A stretch of DNA of 64,000 nucleotides from Impatiens glandulifera (GCF_907164915.1 NC_061869.1:43025771-43089770), one strand, 5' to 3'; shown: positions 1 to 12,178, numbered from the stretch's first letter. Notes: generated by a model not told the origin, from the sequence alone. Numbers and translations: made by a program.

Positions 1-1640
1 GAATCTTTTCAAAAAATTCGAATTTATTTGGTCCATGGACTATTATTAACTTCAATTCGGCCTTCAAACTTTATATTCATAATATTTTGGATATGAACTT
101 TCTATTTTAAACTTTTGGGAAATTTTCTTAAAGGTTTGTTTGTTTCCTTTTATACCAAACAACCTTTAATCTTCAATTAGAGCCTCTAAATGATTTAAGA
201 AAAAATCCAAAAATTTAGGGATGGTCAAAAATATTATTTCCAAAGATAATAATGTTTTCCCATAATTTTTGGGGCTCATTTAAAAATGGCTTATCTTGGA
301 ACGCTCATATCTGGAGCTCCGTAGCCCGAAAATTTTCGCACGAGGTTCATAAAAATATTGATCATCTTCTTTGAAATTTTTAGAATTTTCCGAAATCGTT
401 CGAAAAAATGCTCATTTTAGCGTATCATATCATCTCAAAACCCCGAAAAAAGTTCCGTAATAGAGTGCAAATTGTTTCTAAAAAAAATATGTTCGACATG
501 CACAAGAACTATAGAGATTTTCCAACTCTTTGAAAAAATTCTTGATTTCGGTTGTTGCATACTTAGACGCTCTATTTCTCCTCTTCGTTTATTAATCCAT
601 ATTCTAGTATACTTGTGAAGTCCTTCGCGTGCAAGGATTTACAGTCTATACCAACAAGCAAAACCTTCAAGAAAATTGACAAATATGAGAGTTCACAATA
701 TGATTCACATGACTGCATTTGAGGTTACCTTTCATCTTCTTTAAATTTAAGAAAACCAAACAAGAGTCAAGAATCACATTTGTACTAAGCATAAGGTATC
801 AGGTTAAATAGACTTAAAATACGATAAAGGGAATCAAGAGAATTCTTATGGCATGATTCCAACCTTTATTAGAATCTAATTAGAGCTATGATTACTCCTT
901 CTGGATTATAGACAATGTTAAGATATATACACAAACAAAAGAATTATGAACTCAGAATGCAAATGTGTAAAATACCTTCACAAATAAATGGCCAACTACA
1001 TTTAGTAGAGACTATCCCACGGGATAGGCGCATAGGACATAACTACTGCGACCCTTTCCTCATTCGTAACAATGTACCGAACCCTTATTCTGTGAATACT
1101 CTATCTTCCTTCTTTAGTTTCTTCTTGAACATTTTTTGAACACGAAATTACTATGTTTTTGAATTCAACCGGATTACTATGTTTTTGAACACGTACTAAT
1201 CTAGAACATGTACAACCAATCAAGGAAAGATCAATGATATAGAACTCCACTTTAGTTCATCATCTCAAAACAAATAGGAAAACATCATATATGAATAGTT
1301 CTTCTATCTACTTTTTGTGAGATTCGAGAGGAAGGTAAGCCATAAGAATCTATAGCATAATTTTCATAAAAAAACATTTTTCTAAAAAATGCATGAGCTG
1401 TATTTACCATTCTTTTCATGCGTCTCCTTCACTAGTAGAGCACTCGAAAGGATAGGTCAGGCATGAGACTGACCAACTTTGGATCGCACAAAATGCTCTT
1501 AAAGACAGAGCATTCAAATGAATAAGTTTATATTATGATTAGATCTTGCATGCCCTAAAAAAAAGACGTTAAGCGAACACTAAAATTGATAGACAGTTCA
1601 GATGGAAGAAAAACCTACATACATAAAACTTCTAAACGTG
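1..1640. other. No gene recognised
   Basis: AT-rich sequence with only short ORFs that match nothing I know. The first 500 bases read like decayed retroelement untranslated sequence, but I find no LTR edge, primer site or terminal repeat to anchor that. Confidence 0.4.
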
Positions 1641-1666
1641 AGGGTAAAGGGCAAGAATTAAACAAA

Positions 1667-2212
1667 TACAACGTCTCACCCGTAGACGGATCATTCTTTG
1701 AGAACACATTGTTAGTCATCTCAATTATAGATGCATTATTCCTCAAGAATGAATTGTAAAGTGTCTCACCCATAGACGCATCATTCTTCGAGAATATGAT
1801 ATAATCCATCTCTACAAGAGGTGAATTATCTTTGAAGAATACATTGTATGGCGTCTTACTTATAAACATGTCGTTTTCGAGAACACGTTGTTATTCATCT
1901 CAACCAAAGATGCATAATCCCTTAAGAGCGTGTTATATGGAATTTCACCCTTAGAAATACATTTTTCAAGATCACATTGTAAGACATCTACACTAGAGAT
2001 GTATTATTCCTTAAGAACACATTGTAATGTGTCTCACCTGTAGAAATATCATTCTTTGAGAACACGTTGTAAGCCATCTCAACAGGATAAATATAATTCC
2101 TCAAAAATGCCTTGTAAGGAATTTATCTCACTTGGTTGATAAATATAATTCCTCAAAAATGCCTTGTAAGGAATTTATCTCACTTGTAGATGCATCATTC
2201 TTTGAGAATATA
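1667..2212. repeat. Minisatellite, about 45-bp unit, roughly 12 diverged copies
   Basis: Successive units of 43-48 bases alternate around the motifs TCATTCTTTGAGAACAC and ATCTCAACTATAGATGCAT. Because the period is close to 45, a minus-strand frame stays open across five or six units (1,615-1,869) and reads as 15-residue repeats such as SKNDASMGETLYNSF. Copies differ at many positions and several are frameshifted, so the array is old. I see no flanking coding sequence it could belong to. Confidence 0.7.
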
Positions 2213-2985
2213 TTTCCAAACGTCTTATTTGATGATGCTTAGTCCTTGAGGGATGAGTTGACATATATCCAAACTCTAGCCAGAATTAAATGATTAATTG
2301 ACGAGAGATTAATGAGAAGAGCGTTAATCTAAAACAATGATGTTGTTAATCTAAAACAATGATGTTATTGTACAAGATAAAAATTGCTTAGATTCTGATC
2401 TTACATTGTTTAATGTGATCTTTATTTTCTTTTGTACATAGAGAATCTATTCTTTAAAGTGTATTCGAAAAAGTAAAGCAATGAATACTAGAGTTTATAG
2501 TCAACCCCATAATTAACGTTCACGTCGAATCTCATCTGGGATTAAGAATTTAATGGTAGGTTGACTATTTTAATTTTTTAATAAATATCACGACTCGATA
2601 GTCGACACATAATTTCTTAAAATTACGAAAATGATTTGAGCGTATACATGCCCTGATCAGAGATTTTTATGAGTTAAATGTTTGGTTATATAGGAGAAAT
2701 GACTAAAAGTGCTATGTCTAAAAATTCCTTAAAGGTCTCTACTACAATAATTTTGGCATTTAAAAATATATTTCAACACTTGACATTTTAGTTTTTTCTT
2801 TTTTAACTTAATGCTAAGGATTATTGTCCACATTTGTGTGAATCTTTTGATTTTTGTTTACAATGTCTTGAACATTTATAAAATCAAATATGTATAAGCA
2901 TAAAAAGTACCAGAATGAACGTACAAGAATATAAAACACTACAAAAGAAAGAAAGGGTTAGAAAAAACCTCACATGCATCTCATC
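2213..2985. other. No gene recognised
   Basis: AT-rich, without a supportable ORF, RNA gene or element terminus. It is the left flank of the retroposon at 3,001. Confidence 0.4.
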
Positions 2986-3000
2986 AAAACTAACCATCTG

Positions 3001-3332
3001 AAACAAAATCTTCCTAAACTTTTCATTCTATTTTCTTATTCGTGCTATTTATTAATGCACAATTATCATAAGTACGTCGAGGGAAATTCCAATTAATAAA
3101 AACAGTTAGAAGCTCAGTCAAATGTGAAATATCCCCAATAAGATCATTACAAAGAAATGAAGGTTCAAATAGTTCTTGTTTGATAATTTCTTTGGTGTTC
3201 AGTTATTCAGTTGTTTGAAACTCAGTTAGTATTTTTAACAAAACTAGGTTCTTTCTAGTTTTATTTCTTGAAACTCATTTCCCTCTTTTTGAGTTTTTTT
3301 TTTAATAAAATAGAACTAGGTCATTAAAAAAA
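3001..3332 (+). mobile_element. Short poly(A)-tailed retroposon (5'-truncated LINE or SINE)
   Basis: A 332-bp insertion is bounded by a perfect 15-bp direct repeat, AAAACTAACCATCTG, at 2,986-3,000 and 3,333-3,347. It ends in an A run of about 8-12 directly before the right repeat. A long target duplication plus a 3' A tail is the signature of target-primed reverse transcription. No coding sequence or clear pol III boxes are visible, so a 5'-truncated LINE tail is more likely than a SINE. The 3' part contains AATAAAATAGAACTAGGTC just before the tail. Confidence 0.75.
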
Positions 3333-3347
3333 AAAACTAACCATCTG

Positions 3348-4064
3348 TATAAAGAGTTTTAGAAATTCTATTAAATAATGTTTAAATATAAAACATCCTC
3401 ATGATCTATTTTATATTTTTTAGACAAGTGGTTCGAAAGATATGGTCATGCATAGTGAAAAAAAGTTTATTTTTTTTTAATGTTTTAGTTATTTATTTAT
3501 TTTGGTATTATATTAGAAAATAATAAACACATAAAATAAAATATAAACCAAACAAAAACTTACACAAAGCAAACAAAATAAATTAATAAAAATAATTCTT
3601 GATTGTTGAGTAAGTTTTCTCGGTAAATGTCATAATCTGGAAAGCGGCTTGACGTCGAAAACATAGCCAGACCAGAAAATGCAAAATGCAGTTGGACAGC
3701 TAACAGACGGAGAAAGGATAAATTTTCTCAGTCAAAAACATAATTTAGACACCTTATTTTTAACACCTAAAATTTAAATAAATATGTCTAGTCTAGTATG
3801 ATGAAAATACTTGATTGTTAGACTAAGAAACCAAAAAATAAAAGCTCAATTTCAAAATTACTCCAAACGTTGATTTTTTATAATACTCAAAATCTGGATA
3901 ATCCAATATTTTCAGATTGACAGGTTTGAAAATCATGAGTTTTTAGTTTAAAATTGCTATTTTAATATATGGTTTATGCCCCCAAATGCCATTCAAATCA
4001 ATTGGTTAGAAAATTTATGAATTTTGAGTATAATATTGCTATTTTCAATTTATGAATTTTAGAC
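3348..4064. other. No gene recognised
   Basis: AT-rich spacer between the retroposon and the gag relic of element E. It contains homopolymer A/T runs and no supportable ORF. Confidence 0.4.
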
Positions 4065-5764
4065 TTAGGAGACGTCTTCCTGCTAGCCACTGATCCCTTA
4101 GCTTTAGAGGATGATTTTCTTTTAAAACTCCTTGACTTATTGTTAGGTTTTAGATTGCCAGACTTGCTGGCTGCATCTAACTTAATTTTCAGCCAACTAA
4201 CAGTCGTCGAAACTTAAGTTATTTCATTCTTCAAAGCTAACTCCTCATGGATTGGATCATATTCAGTGTTAGTTAGACTCCCTTTGACAAAACTTATTGG
4301 TTTAAGCTTGTCAGTTGCTGAGTTTAACTTCTTACAAGATTGGTTTGGGTCATTGCTATAAAATCCTAAACCGAATTTGGATCCAGCAGGTTTCAACAAA
4401 CTAATCAGATATTTGAAAGGTTCTCCAAACCTTGTCTAAGAGTTAACAATATAGTTTAACCTTTTGTTTTCAGAATATAGAATTTGTATCTATTATTTGA
4501 GCATCTCATTCTCAGATGAGATCTCGACCTTGCCATTTTCAAGAGTGTTTGATTCTAGAGTTTGAAATAAAATAGGTTAAGACACTTCAGAAGAAGATTT
4601 TATTTCATTCTTAGACTCTGATAGCTTTCTATACTCTATGACCATGTCATTTAGTGCAGCTACCAGTTATTCCCTTGAATTTTTTAAGAAGAGAAGTCAA
4701 ATACCTCATATTCTTGAGCTTCTTCTTCTTCTTCTTCTTCTTCTCTTTCCATGAAGTAAGCAACCTCATCATCATCACTGTCGCTAGAAGATGAATCAGA
4801 ATCACTATAGTTCCGTTGGCTCTTCCCGTCGCCTACCAAGAGAGCCTTCAGCTCCATTTATTCGTCCTTCTTCTTCTCCTCGCACTTCGGCTTTCCGACA
4901 TTCCGATTGGTAATGACCTAAAATACCATAGTTAAAACACTTTACATTAGCTTTAGATTTCTTATTGTCATTGATATTTGAGTTAGAATTGCTCTTCTTC
5001 ATGAAGTTTCCAAATTTCATCACTAAGAGAGACATAGCATCGTTGTTGAGCTGTTGAGAAATTGTCTTCACATCAGGGGAAACTGATGGCTCTTCTGTAG
5101 TCACCAAGGATTTAGTAATGATGGTGGATGAGGGTTTATCTTCTTTAATCCTTGAGTTCAAGTCGAACTCATAGGCCTTGAGATTATAAAACAAATCGAA
5201 GAGCCCGATCTTGTTGAGGTCTTTGTATTCCCTCATTGCCATCATCTTTAAGTCCCACTCCCTTGGTAAAGTTTGCATGACCTTGATAGAAATCTCCCTG
5301 TTGCTTTAGGTCTTGCCAAGAATGGATAGGGTGGAGATAACCTTGTTGAACCTTGCGTCAAACTCAGTCATTGTTTCTCCAGAACGCATTTTGAAGTTGT
5401 CGAACTGCTAAGTGGCAACCATGATTTTGTTCTTTTTGGCCTGCTCATTGCCCTCACACAGTTGAGTGAGTCTGTCAGATTTCCTTGGTAGTTTCACACT
5501 CGATGATGTAGTTGAACATGTAGTCATCAAAAGATTTGTACAGAACGTCCAATGCCATGTTGTTGATATTGTTCCTCCTCTTATCTTCGCTGGTCATTTT
5601 TGATTTCTCCTTTTCGATCTTGATGAGACCATATGTGATAACACTCCACATGTCATCATGAAGAGAGGAAAGATGAGCATGGACTCTCTTCTTCCACACA
5701 ATATAGTTTTCTTTTGAGAAGTATGGATTGCGATATCATTAGCATCTTTGGATATGATCGTCAT
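4065..5764 (-). pseudogene. Copia gag relic of element E
   Basis: Decayed capsid gene. The likely start codon is the minus-strand ATG at 5,764. It aligns along its length with the intact gag of element C at 49,292. The N-terminal capsid part lies at about 5,475-5,764, the central part, including the residues KAYEFDLNSRIKEDKPSS, at about 4,805-5,278, and the Lys/Ser-rich C-terminus around 4,069-4,399. The zinc knuckle (CFNYGILGHYQSEC) has lost its second cysteine to tyrosine. There are several frameshifts and stops between the open segments, so no functional product is expected. Gag normally forms the virus-like particle around the element RNA. Confidence 0.75.
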
Positions 5765-5794
5765 TCTTGAAGATAGCTTGAGATTAGAAATAGG

Positions 5795-5806
5795 GCTCGG
5801 ATACCA
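5795..5806 (-). promoter_or_regulatory. Primer-binding site of element E
   Basis: The minus strand reads TGGTATCCGAGC, one mismatch from the plant initiator-Met tRNA site, two bases inside the LTR edge. It marks the start of minus-strand DNA synthesis. Confidence 0.7.
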
Positions 5807-5808
5807 AT

Positions 5809-6672
5809 TGATAGGATCAGTATAATTAATAGAGATGGGGGTCTAACTATTGATGACAACTTCTAGAAAACAGTTTGATAGAAATCATATTAGAGATTAA
5901 TATCACTTTCTATTATTCACAAACCCTTGTAATCTCTTGAATCAATTCAAGTGCGGAAACGTTTGCTCAGGTTTGAAGCTATGAACCAATGAAAGAATGA
6001 AAAACATAATGTAAATGACACAGCAAGTTGTTTATGGATGTTCAGAGCAAACTCTCCTACATCACCCCTTCTTCCAACAACCGGAAGGATTCACTATACT
6101 TCTTTGAATCAAATACAGTTTACTGGATAGCTAACTGTTGAACAGAACAACCTTTGTTTATCTTACAATGGCTGCATAGACCACCTTAGTCATTGAATGG
6201 AGACTCGACACTAGTGAAATTCAATTGGATTGTGTCTTAGTTTTACAACAATATGTAAAATTCCAATTTTGAGTCCAAGTGACTCAAGTTATGAATGATT
6301 AACGTAGGCATGTTCGGTTTAATCTTATTACACACACATCGTCTTGTACCTAGGATTTTCTAGTTTTCGAGCTTCAATCTGAAATGGGGATCAAATGGAT
6401 ATTGTAGGAGACTCTTTAAACTTTCCAAGATCATACAAAACTATAAAGTTTAGAGGCTTGTGTGAATTTTTGAAGTTAAGGATCCTTCAGTCGAAGAATA
6501 TCAAATCAAAGGCATTTGGGAACTTTTTTAAATGAAGTTCTTGTTGACATCACTCGCGCATTTTGTAAACTTAAGGTGCGCAGGAGTGCTATATTGACTT
6601 CCGTTGAACTAGCTTTGAACCGCTTGATTTGACTCGGTTTTGACTTTACTACCCTTTTAAAATACTTCTACA
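5809..6672 (-). repeat. 5' LTR of element E
   Basis: The LTR begins (plus-strand view) with TGATAGGATCAG at 5,809, directly outside the primer site. It carries all three conserved hairpins: CTTGAATCAATTCAAG at 5,936-5,951, the CTCT/AGAG hairpin near 6,043-6,056, and CTTCC/GGAAG at about 6,071-6,087. The outer edge near 6,672 is a guess, since no partner LTR exists to define it. Confidence 0.6.
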
Positions 6673-7199
6673 CAAAATTGCAAAGAGCAATATTATACTC
6701 AAAATTCAAAATTTTGAACCAGTTAATCTGAATGTTTCAGCTTTCCCGAATTTCAACCTCTTATGAAAAATGACGTTTGGGTACAAAAACAAGCATTGAC
6801 ATAGTTTTCTATATATATTGCCCAACATCAATATTATACTCAAAATTAATGATTTTCCAAATTGATCATTCTGAACATGTTGTATAATCTGAATTCTAAG
6901 TATTTTCAAAAATTTATATTTGGACTACTTTCAAATAGCCATTTCTAGCCATTTTTTGAAAGTGTTTTTGTTTTTTATTTTTCTTGTCCAATAATCAAGA
7001 ATGAACATCATATTAGAGACTGAGAATATTTTTTAATTTTGGGATATAAAAATGAGGTGTCTTTAACATTAAAATATAAAACCAAAATATTAATAAATTG
7101 TTTTTTAATGGCTTGAAACAATCTCTTCTAAGATGATACTGTAGATATGAATTACATCTCAAATAAAAGAATGTGATTCTGGTAAAAGAGACGTTCATC

Positions 7200-7930
7200 T
7201 AATTTTAGCTTAAGTGAAACGTTAACCTGAACTGTGTCAAAATATATATTATTCATCTACTTTTATCTTATGTGAAATCCTAACTCTAATTAGGTTAAAA
7301 TCTAGAAGTTCAATCTACTTTAAGCTTATGTAAAAAGTTAACCTGAACCAGGTCAAAACCTTTATTATTCCCCTACTTTTAGCTTATGTGAAAATCTAAC
7401 CCTAGTATAGTCAAAACCTATATTTTCATCTTCATTTAGCTTATGTGAAAAGCTAACCCTAGTTGGATTATTCATCCACTTTTAGCTTATGTGAAAAGCT
7501 GACCTTAGCCAGGTCAAAAGCTAGACGTTCATCTAATTTTAGTTTATGTGAAAAGCTAACCCTAACTAGGTCAAAACTAGATGTTCATATACTTGTAGCT
7601 TATGTGAACATTTAATCCTAGCTAGGTCCAAATCTAAAGGTTCATCTATTTTTAACTTATGTGAAAAGATAACTCTAATCGGATCAAATGCTAAATTATT
7701 CTCTTAATTTAGCTTATTTGAGAATCTAACCCTAGTTGGGTTAAAAACTAGACTATTCTTCTAGTTTTAGCTTATATGAAAACCTAATACTTAGTGGGTT
7801 GAAAGCTATACGTCATTATACTTTATTTTATGTGAAAAGTTAATAATTAGATGGATAAAAATCTGACATCACAAACTTTTAACTTATGTGAAAAGCTAAT
7901 CCTAGTCAGGGCAAATCCAAAAGATACTAG
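7200..7930. repeat. Tandem array, 56-60 bp unit, about 12 copies, with telobox-like core
   Basis: The motif TTTTAGCTTATGTGAAAAGC recurs every 56-60 bases (about 7,266, 7,325, 7,383, 7,439, 7,487, 7,541, 7,598, 7,655 and on). It is followed in most copies by CTAACCCTAG and a variant of AGGTCAAAAGCTAGA. The units are 70-90% alike by eye. No ORF or element edge explains it. The rest of 6,673-8,397 is AT-rich and holds nothing else I recognise. Confidence 0.8.
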
Positions 7931-9331
7931 TTTCTTTTTCTTAGCATCCAAAGATTGAGTTGAACGACCTTAGTTTATATGGATTCAACGTGAGGTGGAT
8001 GTCAATAACAACCGCATGTCTCCCAAATGAAGTGCATCATTTTTTATTTAATAAATAAAAAAATAAGTTCGAGAAATTATAAATTGAGTAATTCAAATGT
8101 AGTGCCTATTTTTAAAGCTTAGACATGTGTGTTACTAAACAAAGTATTTTATCCAAACTCTTTACGAGAGGTCATTTATACACTCATTTTATCCATCAAA
8201 TTATTACAAATAATCGTTAGCCAACAAATTTAATTTCATAGATATTTATTTTGACTGATTGCACGAGATTATAAAAAAATAATTGATTTGAAAGATGTTG
8301 TATTAATTTGATTCTAAGTTAATTAAATTCTTGACTACTATTTTAATAAAACAAAAATAAAATTACCAAATAATAATAATACTATTAATAATATATTTGT
8401 TAGGATCATGATCAACGATAGAGACAGGGGTCTACTTACGTTGAACGCTTATACACACTTCGTTTGATATTAACTCTGTTAGAAGTTCATATTTGTTTCT
8501 ACTATACGTAAGTCGTCACAAACTTTTGAACGGAGTCAAATGCGGAAGTGTTTGTTTCGACTTGAAACTATACAAGAAGATTAAGATGATGCAATAGAAA
8601 AGAACACAAGATACCAAAGATGTTTATGGATGCTCGGAGTAAAAACTCCCACGTCACCCCTTCTTCTCATACTTGAGAAGGATATCAAGTAGAAAATTTG
8701 GTTAAATCCAACACTTGTACAAACCTAGTCGAACAATCAGGACTTAGTTACTGCTTGCTTCGAACTCCTAGCACACTTACTATGTGAAGCAAAAACAAAA
8801 TCTGTCAACTTACAATACTAACCAACTCACACAGAATAGCTAGTATTGTAATACACTTTTAACACTCTAACAAACTTGAAGGCTTATGAAACTTTGAGAT
8901 CTTGAGTGAGTTGTGAATATAAATTGAGAGTTTGAGGATTCGTAAAGCTTTTTTGTCTCAAAGATCAGATCAGATATGATTAAGTAGGTTGTCCTTGGTC
9001 TTCTTAAGTGGGCATATGTCAACGGACATATTTGCTGCTCAACGGATATATCTGCTTCATAAGACATCTGTCTTAATCTTGATTAGTTGATTTCAGAAAA
9101 GTACCTCAGGGAGGATCCTCTTTGATCTTGTCTGTATTTGGATGATAATAATCCAAGATTTTCATTAATGGGATAATGTTTTCGAGGAGCGTATATCTTA
9201 GAAATTTTTATTTGTCTTTGGTTCTTTTAACATAGCTCTACTGCCAAAAGATCTTTATTAGTCTTTGTACAAATGTGGAAATAAATACTAGAGACATGTA
9301 AAACTGTCTTTTGATAATACAGAAAGCGTTC

Positions 9332-11484
9332 TGTTGGGTCAAATTATTTTGACTACGGGTCAAAGTATTCTGACTAATGGAATTTTGATGATGAGTGTGT
9401 ATAAAACTCAAAGAAGAAATCTAAGCCGTCAAATTGTCCTTATGAAGGTGCATTAAAACATGCTAAATTAAACTAAGTCTGAATGAGGTTCATTAGAATT
9501 ATAGGCTATTAGACGTACAGTTAACAGGCGTAGTTAGACGTATAGTCTAACAGATACGTAGTTAGACATGCTGTCTAAAAGATACGTAGTTAGACGTGAA
9601 GTCTAACAGATGTGTAGTTAGACGTGCAGTCTAACAGATACGTAGTTAGACGTGCAGTCTAACAGAGGCGTAGTTAGATGTGTAGTCTAACAGATACGTA
9701 GTTAGACGTGCAATCTAATAGGCGTAGTTAGACGTATAGTCTAACATATACGTAGTTAAACGTGTAGTCTAACAGATACGTAGTTAGACGTGTAGTCTAA
9801 TAGATGTAGTTAGACGTGCAGTCTAACAGATACGTAGTTAGACATGCAGTCTAACAGGTGTAGTTAGACTTGTATTCTAACATATACGTAGTTAAACGTG
9901 TAGTCTAACAGATACGTAGTTAGACGTGCAGTCTAATATACGTAGTTAGACGTGCAGTCTAACAGATACGTAGTTAGACGTGCAGTCTAAAAGATACGTA
10001 GTTAAACGTGTAGTCTAACAGATACGTAGTTAGACGTGAACTCTAACAGATACGTTGTTAGACATGCAGTCTAATAGATACGTAGTTAGACGTGCAGTCT
10101 AACAGATACATAGTTAGACGTGCAGTCTAACCGATACGTAGTTAGACGTGCAGTCTAACCGATACGTAGTTAGACGTGCAGTCTAACAAGCGTAGTTAGA
10201 CGTGTAGTGTAACAGGCGTTGTTAGACGTGCAGTCTAATAGATGAGAGTTAAACGTGCAGTCTAACTACTTCAGATTAGTCTGAAGGGAAACGTAGTTAG
10301 ACGTGTAGTCTAAAAGATGAGAGTTAGACGTGCAGTCTAACTCCTTTTGATTAGTCAGTAGGGAAACGTAGTTAGACGTGTCGTCTAACAGATGAGAGTT
10401 AGACTTGCAGTCTAACTCCTTCAGATTAGTCTGAAGGGAAACGTAGTTAGACATGTTGTCTAACAAATTAGAGTTAGACATGCAGTCTAACTCCTTCAGA
10501 TTAGTCTGAAGGGAACCATAATTAGACGTGTTGTCTAATCCTATTAGACTAGGTGGTCTAATGGATCCTTCTATTAGATGGGGGCGTCTAACTTCATTAG
10601 ACTTGAACGTCTAATTGAAGCACGTCTAATGCCATGCTTAAGAAGTTGTTTAAAGCTAGGATCCATCTATCCACGATCAACTAGTTGTATGCAACTCCTA
10701 CTCCACAATTCCGTGCAAATTAGTACGAAAGCCAGTTGCAACCAATGAACTAATGCCACGTAAGCAAATATTCTTCTCACTACTTGTTTTTACAGGAATA
10801 TCCTAAAAGAATATTTGGTGCACTACCAGATTGGTACGACCACGATCATGATGCATAGAGTCTGTTGTACCTTTGTACTATGGAGGATTTCTAATGGGTA
10901 TTCGCCACGTGTCATTATAGAAGATTCGACCATTGGTAACTGCTCCCTATTTAAAGATCCTCAAGGACAACGAATGAATTAAGGAATCAATCAGAGAACT
11001 TATCGAACGAATACGCGCGAACATAAAATCCAATACACGAATTGCTTTCTTTCTTTACTGTGTGTACATCAAGAGAGAGATAGAAACAAAGGATTGTCTA
11101 GCTGAGTAATATTCTTTAATATATTGTAAGTTGAATAGAGTCTGTTCTATTCAACAGTGAGCTAGTCGTGCAACTGTATTTGATTCTAAGAAGAGTATAG
11201 AGAATCCTTCCAGTGGTTGGAAGAAGGGGTGACGTAGAAGAGTTTTTCTCCGAACATCCATAAACAGCTCTTTGTGTCATTTACATTCTGTCATCTTCTT
11301 CTTATTTGGTTCTTAGCTTCAAACCTAAGAAAATGTTTCCCTACATGAATCGTTCAAGAGTTTCCAAGGGTTTGTGAAAAATAGAAAGTGATTTAAATCC
11401 CTAACAGGATTTCTATTAAATCGTTTATCCGAAGTCGTCATCAATAGCCAGACCCTGTCTCTATCGATTACACCGATCCTATCA
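9332..11484 (+). mobile_element. Solo LTR of a copia element, plus strand, with a palindromic repeat array
   Basis: The insert begins TGTTGGGTC and ends CCGATCCTATCA, and is flanked by CGTTC (9,327-9,331) and CATTC (11,485-11,489), a 5-bp duplication with one C/T-type change. The partner LTR at 18,7xx shows the uninterrupted sequence (AAGCGTTCTCATGTAGC), so the empty site is visible. No internal genes are present: the element was reduced to one LTR by recombination. A TATA-like box CTATTTAAAG lies at about 10,948 and the CTTCCA/TGGAAG hairpin at 11,207-11,223. At 2.15 kb it is long for a copia LTR; half is the repeat array. Confidence 0.85.
9505..10625. repeat. Palindromic minisatellite inside the solo LTR (28-bp unit, then about 100-bp higher-order units)
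   Basis: About 25 copies of a 28-bp unit fill 9,505-10,200. Each contains GTTAGACGTGCAGTCTAAC, an inverted repeat with 7-base arms. From about 10,200 to 10,510 the unit lengthens to roughly 75-110 bases by adding AACTCCTTCAGATTAGTCTG, itself palindromic. The array lies in U3, upstream of the TATA-like box. Open frames through it are a by-product of the repeat. Confidence 0.9.
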
Positions 11485-12178
11485 CATTCTCATGTAACAC
11501 CAAAGTGGTTAAATACCGGACACGCTCCAATGTAGAACCAATTTCATCAAAAAACCGATTTCAATAAAATATCGGAAGAGTTTCTTATATAACCGAAGTT
11601 ATATAATACCGGAAGATAAAATCGGACTCGTGCTTAGAAGAGAAAAAATACCGAATTTATAAACTACCGGTTACGCTTTAGTAAAATATCGAAGTCCAAA
11701 CTACCGAATAGTTTTGTAAAATACCGAACTGATATAAAACTGGATACGTGTTTGTAAAATACCGATTTTACAAACTACCGGAAGCACCTATTATATAAAA
11801 TTGATTATATAAAACCAGACACGTCTTCCCAAAATGCTGAGCTTGTAAAATATCGGTTACGTCTTCACAGAATGTCGATCTTGCACAATAACGGTTATGT
11901 CTTCATAGAATGTCGATCTTGTACAATACCAGTTACGTGTTCACAGAATGTCGATCTTGCAAACTACCGGAAGCGCCTATTATGTAAAACCGATTATGTA
12001 ATACCAGACGCGTTCAATAAATAGCCGATGTGTAAAATGCTGATGTGCAAAATGCTGGACAACTTCTTCTTTTCGGTTTTCTTTAATCTGCATATGATTA
12101 AATTAACTCAGTTAAGTTCTTATTTAGATGCTAATAGGTAATTAATAGTAATAGTTGATTAACTATTTTGACTTAACA

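Larger units (their letters stand above)
4065..6672 (-). mobile_element. Copia element E, 5' fragment (LTR + PBS + gag), minus strand
   Basis: Reading on the minus strand, an LTR (right), a 2-base spacer, a primer-binding site and a gag gene follow in normal order. The fragment then ends near 4,065, where pol would begin. No second LTR is found to the left, so this is a truncated insertion. Its LTR belongs to the same family as the solo LTRs at 9,332 and 36,158: they share the terminal GATCCTATCA type end and the three-hairpin block. Confidence 0.7.
8398..12178 (-). repeat. 3' LTR of element A, split by a solo LTR
   Basis: Starts TGTTAGGATC and ends TTAACA against the polypurine tract. Without the 2,153-bp insert at 9,332-11,484 and its duplicated bases it is about 1.62 kb. 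It matches 17,818-19,411 along its length. The conserved CTTCTCA/TGAGAAG hairpin lies at 8,663-8,680. The U3 part (about 11,500-12,060) is a run of diverged units built on AAATACCGG and GTCTTCACAGAATGTCGAT. Confidence 0.85.

Noticed and set aside
10266..10481. 71-residue minus-strand repeat protein
   Set aside because: The open frame arises from the palindromic repeat array; no start context or homologue.
9505..10625. CRISPR-like array of palindromic repeats
   Set aside because: The units are contiguous tandem repeats without unique spacers of constant length, inside a plant LTR with target duplications. No cas genes.
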